A stretch of 64,000 bases of DNA from Thuidium tamariscinum (taxonomy: Eukaryota; Streptophyta; Bryopsida; Hypnales; Thuidiaceae): NCBI GenBank assembly GCA_947034885.2, contig OX344756.2, forward strand, positions 19,451,489 through 19,515,488, read 5' to 3'. Below are positions 12,921-23,168 of the stretch, in pieces. Numbering within the stretch: the stretch's first letter is position 1; each line of letters starts with the position of its first letter. The position numbers and the translations under genes are program-made. The notes beneath the pieces are model-generated. The model was not told where the DNA came from. It saw nothing but the letters and a program-made list of their open reading frames with translations, and ran no database searches.

Positions 12921-14926
12921 ATGGGTTTTCAGACTTTGGCCCGTCCATTGCATTTGTTTAGTTTCTTCTTAGCTGTATCGTTCGTCCGTACTCAAGGAGA
13001 TGGTAGAGTGGGCGCTAGGGCCTTGCCTGAACCTACGTCACATTTTCTCTGTCCCAGCTACATCTATGCATTTGGGGATTCATTTACTGACACAGGGAAT
13101 TTGCAGGCGATCATCCCTACCACCAAACTAAAATATCCTTATGGAGAATCGTATTGTTTTCCTGCCCGGCCCGAAGAGCGCACGCGTTATTCCAACGGTC
13201 GACTGATCATTGATTTCATAAGTTCGTTCCTAAACCCTAAACCTCCAGCTGAAGTTAGTACTCAGGCTTGTGTCTGTAAATTGATAACTTAATTTTTAAT
13301 TTGAGCCAAGTCGTGACAACTTCAAACTCGTTTGCTCCGCAATTTAATGTTCCGAATCATTCTTGCAGCTCAAGCATTCAAGTTCCCTTTCATCGAACCT
13401 TATCTGAGACACTTCGATGATGAGGCATACAAACGAGGAGTCAACTTTGCAATTTCCGGTGCCACTGCATCCACTCTCTACTCTTTACCTGGAACAGGAT
13501 TTTCTCTGGAACGAGAGACGGAAGACTACCTTAAGTTCAGAGCCAACCATACAGGTCAAACTTTTGGTTTTGATGATAAGCCCCGAGCCTCCTCCTGAAT
13601 TGTATATTGTGAACCGTGCTGATTTTGTGACTTTTTATGGAACAAAGAGCCATATTGGTTCACCTGCAAGAACTAAAAGCTCTTTCGACATTCTTGTGCA
13701 GGTCCGCTGTACGATGCACCGACGGCACTTCACATTATACCAGAGATTGGTGGAAACGATTTCATTTACGCCTTTATCAGTGGCCAGACACCCGAGATGG
13801 CAATTGGAACTGTGGTTCCTGAGGTTTTGAAAGCAATAAAAGTTCATATAGAGGTACTCCTTCCCTCTTACCTACCGAAGTAACTGGGGTCACGCAAGAA
13901 AGCCTTTCCTTTCGAAAACTCGCCACCCACATGGTTATCAACAAATCATGCAGTTTTGAAATGATCCCAACAGATCGGCAATCCGAGAACTGAATGTGGG
14001 TGGCCATCTGACAGCAAATCTATGCCCGAGGTGCCAGAAACATCGCCATCTTCAGCATTCCACCAGCAGGTTGCTCTTCGCTCTTTCTCACAATCTTCGC
14101 AGGGAGGGGTCCATCCGACGAATTCGGCTGCTTGATCAACTATAACGCTGTTTTTCAAGCCTACAATGTGCAGCTCAACGCCACCGTCTACAACTACCGG
14201 GAGAAGTGGCCTGGCGCCAATATTTTTTACTTCGACTTCTTTGATGCCTCCTTTGAAATCGTTATGAATCCGGAAAAGTATGGTAAGTACATGTCGACAT
14301 AAAAAACAAAATTAATTGATTTTCTCTCCGAGTCGTTTGCTGCCACCTACGAAGACATTATGAATTTGGAAAAGAATGGAAAGTACATGATTTTCAGCAA
14401 TAATTTAAGCAAATTAATTTATTGTGAGATACGTTGTCGTTTCATAGAATCTGCCTTTTTCTTAATGCCAGAATTTTGAACAATTGGCAGTTCTTGTGAA
14501 TCACGGTCAGGTTTTCGAAGAGAGACGTTTACAACAGCATGCTGCGGGTGTTGCGGCCCTTACAACTACAACCCGCTTGTGCCCTGCGGGGAAGCTGGCT
14601 ATGCCTCTGACCCAGATGGCGGTCCCGACATCTTCCATAACAACACGAAGGCTTGCCCAGACCCCGAACACGTCCCCATTTGGGACGGCGAACATTCCAC
14701 AGAAGCGTTTTACCGCGTCATTGTCGGATTCTTCCTCACAGGGCGGTTTGTGGATGGGCCACGGGAACACTCCAACTGGAAACAGCTCTGCAATCTCGAC
14801 TTCAGCCAGTGGATGACGATGACAACAAAATGCAGTGCAATGAATGATTTTGATAACTCGCCAGCTTCAGCAGCAGCAACCAACTTGACCGATACTCGTC
14901 ACTCACCCGCTTTAACAACAAAATAA
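12921..14926 (+). CDS. GDSL-type esterase/lipase (SGNH hydrolase), secreted
   Basis: Likely hydrolyses ester bonds of lipids or cell-wall acyl groups after secretion; the substrate is unknown. Proposed exons are 12921-13275, 13369-13554, 13702-13853, 14015-14282 and 14511-14926, all GT-AG with agreeing phases, giving about 458 residues. Exon 1 begins MGFQTLARPLHLFSFFLAVS, a hydrophobic signal peptide. It carries block I, YAFGDSFTDTGN, with the nucleophile Ser at about residue 54. Exon 2 has GVNFAISGATAS (oxyanion Gly), exon 3 EIGGNDFIY (oxyanion Asn) and exon 4 FSIPPAGC. Exon 5 has CCGPYNYNPLVPCG and then IWDGEHSTEAFYR, holding the catalytic Asp and His. All catalytic blocks are present. The first donor is uncertain: 13269 also fits the phase. 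The C-terminal tail after the His block is longer than I expect and Ser/Thr-rich. Confidence 0.88.
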
Positions 14927-15306
14927 ATTGCACGAGGTGATCGCTCGTGCACTATCTTTGCCTACCATCTCATCGCAGATTGTGATCATAGGACAAGTTG
15001 ATCAATTCTCTTATATTAGTCACTGTCGCTAATATTGCTCCTGACCTGAACTCCACTCTGTCTGGCTTCAGCCTGCGGTCAACTTAGAACACGATTGTAT
15101 AAGTTGCTCCAGGTCCAATAATATTATGAAACTCTTGTCCTGATGCTTGAATTTGCAGATCCATTGCAGAGACAGAAATCGCACTCGAAAGGGCAAAGTT
15201 ATCCTTTACATAGTTCGTGGGGCAAATGGATGCTGGGAAGTTCATGTTATGTCTTGATCGAGAAAGTTAAATTCTACAAATTTTTCAGGTTCATCGAACT
15301 AGCATT
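14927..15306. other. 3' flank of the GDSL gene
   Basis: Non-coding sequence that should contain the 3' untranslated region and polyadenylation site of the lipase gene. I see no other feature. Confidence 0.5.
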
Positions 15307-15702
15307 AGGTTGGTGGTAACTCGAATGATACAGGTAAGATAGAACCTCTTGTAGTGCACCCCCTCTTACTTGCAGTAATGGAATTCGTAAGTGGGGCCAA
15401 TTTGAGGAACATTCTTTAACAATAGTTTTGGAATAGTGTTGGAAGTTGACATCTCTAAATGATCATTCATTGTATCTCTCTGATATGCAAAAACCTCTTT
15501 CATAGAATAGGTTGGTGGTAACTTGAATGATACAGGTAAGATAGAACCTCTTGTAGTGCATCCCTCTTACTTGCAGTAATGGAATTCGTAAGTGGGGCCA
15601 ATTTGAGGAACATTCTTTAACAATAGTGTTGGAATAGTGTTGGAAGTTGACATCTCTAAATGATCATTCATTGTATCTCTCTGATATGCAAAAACCTCTT
15701 TG
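15307..15702. repeat. Direct tandem duplication, period about 202 bp
   Basis: A unit beginning AGGTTGGTGGTAACT at 15307 is repeated at 15509 with only a few substitutions. Both copies carry GATACAGGTAAGATAGAACC and CTGATATGCAAAAACCTCTT. A fragment in reverse orientation (GGTTCTACCTGTATCA) follows near 15727. The high identity points to a recent duplication. No gene is affected. Confidence 0.88.
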
Positions 15703-16000
15703 AATGCAAAATCCCAACACCTTGCATTAAGACAGGTTCTACCTGTATCACTGAATGAAATTAGTGTTGAAATGAAATGATTATTGAAACAAGAATTGTA
15801 AACTCAGGAATGGGTCAGAGCCGAGGCAGCTGTTCTTGGAAAGATGTTCTGTTTTCTCTTCTCGGTGTGTTGACGTTCTTGAACAGTACCACCGGGAATC
15901 AGTTTGCTAATCATCTAAGTAAGATCCCATAACTTCAGTTACCCTACTCGTCAATTTTCCGTCATCCGTTACCGACGTTATTGTTATTGTTTTTTAGTTT

Positions 16001-16040
16001 TTGGATTTTTTTGGATTTTTTTGGATTTTTTTGGATTTTC
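16001..16040. repeat. Four tandem copies of a 10-bp T-rich unit
   Basis: TTGGATTTTT is repeated three times exactly, with a fourth copy ending in C. It is a simple minisatellite in non-coding DNA. Confidence 0.9.
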
Positions 16041-17644
16041 TGAAACGCCAGGATCCGGTGTCAAACGCGTTGCTCAACACGTGTAAGTCAAGTATTCGAT
16101 CATAAAATTTGCTTCGCCTGTCATGTGACTAAAGTTGGGTTCAGGAGCTTGCAATTTAATATTCCAGTGGGGCATGCGAATTGTGATACGTGCCACTGTG
16201 CCAGTTGTGGTGAACAGGCCAGGGTGCTCTTTCTTTTATTAACTCTAGAGGCCCACTTAAGTTAAATATAGTAAATACACTTTGGAAGATCTTATGATAA
16301 TCAATTGAAACACCTCAAACATATCTTTATCATTATTCATGCTTTTTATTTTCTTAATATTGATGTTATAATTTTGTGTCTAGGATTATACTTTAAAACT
16401 CATTTAAAACACCCCTTTCTTTTGTAGTGTTCATTTAACACATGTAAAACTTCCAAAACTAAACATTTGAAGTCACAAGTCGAAATACAACAAAAAGAAA
16501 ATTTCAAAATCAAGAAGATATTTATGATGCACCTTTTTTCTAAAATTTTGAAAAAAATTGAAGTGAGTACCCTTTGTTGAAATAGTTGGTTGGCTTAAAA
16601 TGTAGGTGTATTTTTTGAAAACCAAAAATTCAACTAATGCTACGTTTTAAAATCCAACTTCTATATTTTCTATTATATACATGACTCTCTAAAAAAATCT
16701 ATGGAAGACCTATGAATAGATGATGATCGATTCTATAGTTTAAGGAAGTAAGGCCACCTCGTCTCTACAAAAACATATATATATATATATTCCTAAATAC
16801 CACCTTGGACTTACTATAATTTAATCCCTAAAGTCACAAAGCCATTGTTTTCTCAAAAAAAATCTCAAAAGTGTCATCTTCAATGCAAATAATACAAAAT
16901 TTTGAACACTTTTTTTTCACATCTAATTGAAGGAATTGTACTCAATTAGTGCAAGCATATGTGCCTTGTAGAAGAAATTTCATACACTTTGATTGTATTG
17001 ATGATTGATCGTAATATATAAGGCATTTAAAGTGAAGAAACAAATTTTTTTGTCTCTACCTTAACTAGATTATAAGGCTTTTAATCTTCTTAATTTAAAA
17101 TCTTTGTTCTCAGAATTGTAAATTAATTCTCTTCAATAATGAAAAATTGAATTAGAAGTTTCAAGATTTTTTTCTTAAAGAATACCATATAGTTTTAATT
17201 GTTTATAAAATTATTAAATCAAAATAGGTACAACATAGAAAGGCGGATAACTAAATTGTTGATAGCTTTAAGATGGAATTGGAACACATTAATTTCTAAA
17301 TATAGCGATTGATTTAGAAAGCAAACTAAACTATGTGCAACTTTTGTTTTTGAAAATTACTAAAATTGAGTTAAAAAATGGATCCAATACGTTATTCAAT
17401 TTTCATGAATTTGCTTAGATTGTTCATACAACAAGGAATTGCAAATTTTTTATATTAGTTATTGAAATCAAATTTTCCTATATAGGTAAAAATCAAATTA
17501 AAATAAATTAAAAGATTGAAAAGTTATTTCAAGTTTTTTGTTTTTCTTTCCAATTCATCTTTGTTTTTGTAGGCTTATTGATTTGGTAGTTTTTGCCACT
17601 TTTCAAGACATTGTGTGGCAATGTCCTGAAAAGTAGCAAAAATT
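16041..17644. other. AT-rich intergenic DNA
   Basis: No gene seen. A short (AT)n tract lies near 16775-16790. TTAATCCCTAAAG at 16821 could be a mutated left tip of a larger TTAA element whose right tip is at 19067-19070, but this pairing is weak. Confidence 0.4.
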
Positions 17645-17935
17645 GCCAAAAAAATTAAAAATTCTCCCCTCCCCCCCTCCCTCTTGTAATTTTCAAAAAA
17701 AATCCTAATTGACAAACAATATGGGATAATTCATCCCTTGTCCGTATCCCTAGCCGTATCCATATCTCGATATTATACCTATATCCGCACCCATATTCCG
17801 GTATTATATCCACACTCATATTCAAACTCATATAAATACTTGAATCTATACTTGTATCCATATCTAAAATTTATTATGTATGCATATACTATATTGTATC
17901 CATATTCATATTAAATTCCAAGATCAATGGCTCAT
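17645..17935. repeat. C-rich tract followed by degenerate TATCCATA array (left copy)
   Basis: CTCCCCTCCCCCCCTCCCTC is followed by TATGGGATAATTCATCCC and then about 180 bases of imperfect TATCCATA, CATATC and CGTATCC units. The same three parts occur in reverse orientation at 19830-20065, so the two are inverted copies of one repeat. Short open frames in it are products of the repeat. Confidence 0.65.
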
Positions 17936-18203
17936 AATTTTTTGGGAAATCAACGATGATTCAAAGGTAAGCATTTTTTTAAAAACAATCAATGGCCTAT
18001 AAATTTTTTGATGGTTGAGGAGGGGCTAATTAATTGACCACAGATGTACAACCACTTTTCAGGACATTGCATTGTAGCATAACTTTGCTCTTGGGCATTG
18101 ATTGAAAGGAAAATTATAATATTAGAAAAAAAATTAATTTTCTTATCTTGAAAAAAAGTTCAAATTTTTTTGCCAAAAATTGAGATCATAGGCTTGTACA
18201 TGC

Positions 18204-19023
18204 TTAACTCCTAAGTGCCCAAGGCTTGTTTTGAGCTTCTTGGAATTTGCTCTAAGTTGAACAAAATGCCAACATTTTGATAAGTTGTATCAATTTTTTT
18301 TGAATTGTAACCGTACAAATTCAAACTAGACATGTTAGAGATTGCATAGGAAAGAAAACACAACAATAGCACTTATAGAGTGAAAGATTATAATGTTTGA
18401 CTATGGAGGTGTTAAAACTACAAAAGTGATGTAAAGTGTTTCTATCCTCTTTTGGCAAGTTAAATCTAAAAAGTTGGTGACCAAAAAAATATGAGGTGAA
18501 AGGGCCTAACATGCATAACTCCAATCAATTTATAGCTCCTCAAAATCTACTCTATAATTTTTGTAAATGAATTTTGAATGTGATTTTTTCTCCAAGATCT
18601 AGTGTATTTGAGGCTCATTTTCAAGAGCTCTCAATACTACAAAAAGTCAAGATTGCAAGAGGTACCCTTGCACAAAACACTAGTAGAAATCTGTGTTTGC
18701 CTCAACAAAATCTACTTGACGTGTTTGTTGAGGCAAACGCAAAAACTGCGTTGAAAAACGTTTTTCAACGCAGTTTTTGCGTTTGCCTCAACAAACACGT
18801 CAAGTAGATTGTGTTGACGCAAACGTAGATTTCTACTAGTGAAATCTTCTATAGAAAAATCACTATCATTCATTTTCCAAATCGGATTTTTGACACTAAA
18901 ATTAGACTTCTAAAAGAACTTTCCAAAAATATAAACTACTAAAAATAGCAATTTGGTTAGGTTTATTTAACTTCAAAGTTTTCCAAACACCAGATTCTGG
19001 TGCCTTGGGCAGTTAGGGGTTAA
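18204..19023. mobile_element. TTAA-flanked element 3, interrupted by a CACTA foldback
   Basis: TTAA lies at 18204-18207 and 19020-19023. The left tip is CTCCTAAGTGCCCAAGGC and the right tip, reverse-complemented, CCCCTAACTGCCCAAGGC. It belongs to the same family as the elements at 57721-59161, 57928-58749 and 59520-59962; all share CCCAAGGC or a close variant after the tip, and similar subterminal sequence. A 164-bp CACTA foldback sits inside at 18678-18841. Confidence 0.75.
18678..18841. mobile_element. CACTA-type foldback MITE nested in a TTAA element
   Basis: The ends CACTAGTAGAAATCT and AGATTTCTACTAGTG are inverted, and 3-bp AAA duplications flank the element (18675-18677, 18842-18844). 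Nearly the whole length folds on itself with a handful of mismatches, several of them C/T changes. The terminal CACTA and 3-bp duplication are those of the CACTA (En/Spm) superfamily. It is non-coding and would depend on a transposase in trans. Confidence 0.88.
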
Positions 19024-19066
19024 ACCTTATAGAGTTCCCTAGAAGAGACTTATGGGGCTTTAGGGG

Positions 19067-19070
19067 TTAA
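19067..19070. mobile_element. Orphan right tip of a TTAA element
   Basis: GGGGCTTTAGGGG is followed directly by TTAA at 19067-19070, only 44 bp beyond the right edge of the 18204-19023 element. A possible left partner is TTAATCCCTAAAG at 16821, but the link is unproven. Confidence 0.4.
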
Positions 19071-19829
19071 TATGGACCTTCTCATATTTTCTACAAGTAG
19101 TGAATATTGTTAACTTTATAGATGAAATATATGCAATTATCTTGGAAATAACTTTTGTCTGTTTTTTATGGATGTATTTAGTTTTATCGCTTGGTGCCCC
19201 ATGATTTTTGAGCAAGATTGTAAATCAATTCATGTAGAGAATTTGAGATAAGAATTTATTTTTTTAAATGCATAAATAGAGAACACATATCTACATTATT
19301 TTTAAATTATAATTTAGTTAGCCTCAAAAACAATACATCCGTCTTTAACTTGTCTCTCTTAGGGATTAGTGGATGTATTTATTTTTATAACTTATCATTT
19401 CTAAACTTTAGTCACAATGAGTTTTGAGTTTCAAATGATATTGGTCTTAAATGCTTTCAACCAATTGGCAGCATAAGATTATTCAACGATGATCTATAGA
19501 TGTCTTTGGAACCTTTAGCCTTTAAACAATGTCTCATATCCTACCAAGCAACCAAAATTTAAATTTTATAGTTTTTCTTATCCATAGGCATCATAAAGTT
19601 TATTCAAATGAACAATGAATGATGAGGTTTGGTACCTTCAAGCTACTATTCAAAGACTTCAACCACTTCAACCTCAAAGCTACTAATCAACCATTCAAAA
19701 GTTCTAACTATGCCCCCTAAAGTGCCTGTCACATGTTTCAATTGCCCGATTTCCCCCCCTTTAGAAAATTAGGAGCCATTAATTTCATTTCCAAAAAAAT
19801 TCTACGAATCCTTTCAAGAAAAATTAACA

Positions 19830-20065
19830 ACCATCGGATGTACATACGGAATATGGATATGGTACAAATACCAATACCAATCTGGATACAATAATACCAT
19901 ATATGGACATATGTATCTGTATATTTGGGATACGGCTACAACATATGACATATGGACAATGGCATAAAGATATGGATACCATAGTATGGGATTATCCCAT
20001 ACTGATGATTTGCAATTCCACCCTCCCAAAATTATAAGAAGGGAGGGGGTAGGGGGCTTAAAATT
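19830..20065. repeat. Degenerate ATGGATA array and G-rich tract (right, inverted copy)
   Basis: Imperfect ATATGGATA, GATACGG and CCATATATGG units run to about 19,980. They are followed by TATGGGATTATCCCATA and GGGAGGGGGTAGGGGG. This is the reverse-complement layout of 17645-17935. Confidence 0.65.
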
Positions 20066-22020
20066 TTAATTAAAAAACTTTGTAGTCATAGTGCATAGTT
20101 TTACTATGCACCATGAAGTGGCTGTACTAGCTAGCACAATATTGATAAGAAACTTTCTACCACTACAAGAATTACACATTGATAAGTTTTGTTTTGAAAC
20201 CTAAAACTCAGCATAATGGATACATGTCTTGAAGACAAATAAAATGATATTTAGAAGTTGGTCTGAAATTGAGTATTAGAAACACTAAGTTATAAAGATT
20301 TTTTCAAAACCATTTCCCACAAATTAGATTGTCATTTAGAGATAACCCTTGACAAAGTAGACTTTCAAGTTTTTAAAAATGAATGAATTCAAACCTTGTT
20401 CCATACAAGCAATCCTTTGTTTTTTTTAATCCATACAAATGTTTATCATTTTTTGTACTAGTCTTCGAACATTTGAATTGTATAACTATTCAAAACTCTT
20501 CTTTGCAAACATTTCAAAGTTTAAAGAATACATGTATGATCACATAAAAAAAACTTGTATTTCCTTTCAAAAGATAGCCCTTCAAAAATAATTTAAGAAA
20601 TTAAGTGTTGCAAAATCATAGAAAACCGCCTTAATTATAATTCAACATTTAAATTTAAAAGATATATAATTTGTGAAAATCCTTGTGAAAATCCTTATGA
20701 AAATCCATCATATCTTTTTGAAATATAAACAAATCCACAATCCTTAAGGGATTATATGCAATGACTTTAGTATCCAAAAAATAAATTTGGAGAGATTGAA
20801 TTCAATCATAGCTTTCATTGCATTCATTTTTTGCATTTCATTTGAACTAAGAAAATGAGACCTTCAAAGTTCCTACCCCAGATCTTTGTATGATTAACCT
20901 CTAAATGCCAAAAGATCCTATTTCTTGTTCCCTTATCCTTGGATAGGTGGTTTTTTTGTTCATAAGTGTTGTATTGTTTGTCTATTTAGCTTGAAAATTA
21001 CAATGAAGATACATGTGGTATTGTGGTTGTGGTAGTTGTAGGCATTGGATTTTTTTTCCCAAAATTTTCTCAATTTTTTTCAAATGAGTTTAATACTTTC
21101 CAATTAGATGTCTATCTTGGCATTTTGGAGGAGGGGGTAGTCCTATTTTAAACCCAAAAATAAAAATTCAAAGTCACAAATTCAATATGTTGGAGTTTCA
21201 CTAACATTACAAGGATTGTTGGTAAATTTTTATGAAAATAAAAGCATTTGGGTTGTGCACATGGGATCAAAGTGACCTTCCTTTGCACAAAGGCTATAAA
21301 GAGGGAAAAAATTTCCTATGGGAATTCTTTGGTGTAATGCAAGCACAATCTTCTCTAACAAAACGGCTTTTTTATGAGAATTTTCTAAACTTTTTTATTT
21401 ACTGAAAACAAAAAGGTTCACATACCTATTTTTTGCTCTTGGTGGCTTCTATATTACTTCACATTTTTGCCTAAATTGCACCATCTTTGTTTGCAAGTCT
21501 TTAAGATTACTTTTGGATATATTTATTTGAAAATTTACAGTTTTTTTTATTATGATTATGATGTCTCAAAAGTGCATATGAAAAAATATATAATAACTTT
21601 ATTTATTTTTATTGAAAACAAATAAGGACCTATTGCTAAAAGAAAAATCCCTTAAATTAAAGGTTGGACAATAAGTCCTAGAATAATCTTCCAACTTCCA
21701 ACAAGTCCTAGACTAAATAGTAAAATTAAGTTGCCTTTCCTCAAAAATTTATTTGACAAGCTATCGAAGTCAATAGATGTTTTCTAAATTTGTTTCTATT
21801 TGTATACATAGATGTTGATGAGTCCCAATCAAAATTCCTAATTCAAATATAGTGCATTCTTCTTTAGTGTAGAATAATCTTTCCACTAAGCTCCAGCAAT
21901 CTTTAAAGTGGCTAAAATTCGCTCTGGTTCTACCTGAATTTCAGAGGTGCTAAATGTACATTGTAGAATTCAAGGGCAAAACAAAGATTTGAGCAAATAA
22001 ACTAACAGCATTTGAACGAG
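20066..22020. other. AT-rich intergenic DNA with an old dispersed repeat
   Basis: No gene seen. About 20,930-21,230 looks like a diverged copy of the sequence near 33,130-33,400. Both have a LINE-free, T-rich stretch, then an ATTGGATGTCTA-like or ATTAGATGTCTA motif, then TAGTCCTATTTT. This suggests a second, degraded copy of the element at 33097-33801. Confidence 0.4.
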
Positions 22021-23168
22021 GATGCAAAATTGTTTAGTCGTTGAAGTTTTATGTTGCGTTCATCCACTCCATTCGGCAGCAGCGATTAGCTGAAAATCGA
22101 TCGCGGCCGTAGGATTTTCGCGACGCGGCTCCATCGTGGCCGTCTCTGTCGCAGCCATCAGCTCTTTGTCAAATCAGGATTTAGCCTGTCATCATCTCCT
22201 TCCTGCTGGGGTGATTAGCAGAGCTCCTCCTTGATGCGCAGGGGTTTAGCAGCTATTGTTTAGATGCGCCGTAGGATTTTCTGAATTGCAATTTGCATTC
22301 TGCAATTGTCTGCAATCTCTGGTGTACAATTGTACATTGCACAACTGACTTCATTACAAGTGCACAACTGCACATTCAATGAATTTTGAGTTTCTCAGGC
22401 CGCTAGGCCGCTGCTTCTGTGCTGTGCTACGGTTGCCAATACTTGCGATTGCAACGTTTTCATTGTGTGACGCCATTTTGAGGATCACCGATTTCCTAGT
22501 GCACAAAGCCGCCAATTTCTGTCTGGGGTGAAGACGTTGGGCAATGGACACTTCAGCTCACGTACTGGTCTTGAAATAGAGGCTACCTGGCGCTCTAGTG
22601 AATGCGGTGTGTGATTCTGAAATTGGCGGCAACACGGGTGCATGCTTGCACCAACTGCGGTTTTGTAGAAGTGTGGAACAACCAGCGATTCTTGCCAAAC
22701 CCGCATTGTACAACATATAAGTGATCGGGTGTGCGAGGGATTCAGTGCATGAGTGCATACAGCGTGCTTTCGATCAGAATTTTGCGTAACAAGCATTTAG
22801 ATCTTCCCGCAGGCCTGCACTTTACTTCCCCATTTTTTTTTGCTTTGTTGAATTACTAAATTGTTGCATTGTTGTGCTTTACTTTGAAGGGTTTTGTTGT
22901 GTTTTATCTCTACTTCCATAGTTTGTGCAATACTGCTCTTGGAGTTTGGGGGCGTGGATGTAGGCTGCCAATCAAGAATGGCGCCGAGGTTGAAATTGCC
23001 GGAAAACTTCCGTGTGAGGACGTTCGGGTCGTCGCGCAATACACATGGAATCACGAAGTACCTACCTGCGCCTGAGGAGGTAACGCGCATCTCGGAGATA
23101 AAATTAACCGATTTAGTCGCTGGCCCTTTTCCACGCTTTTCCTCGTTGTCGGAGACAACTTTGTCTTA
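22021..23168. other. GC-richer region before the hAT pseudogene
   Basis: GC content rises sharply from about 22,030. There are short overlapping frames on both strands and clusters of TGCACAACTGCAC-like words near 22,320-22,375. It may be the 5' part of the hAT element, whose borders I could not find. No protein is recognised. Confidence 0.4.

Noticed and set aside
17655-17861. 68-codon frame rich in Tyr/Ile
   Set aside because: A by-product of the TATCCATA array.
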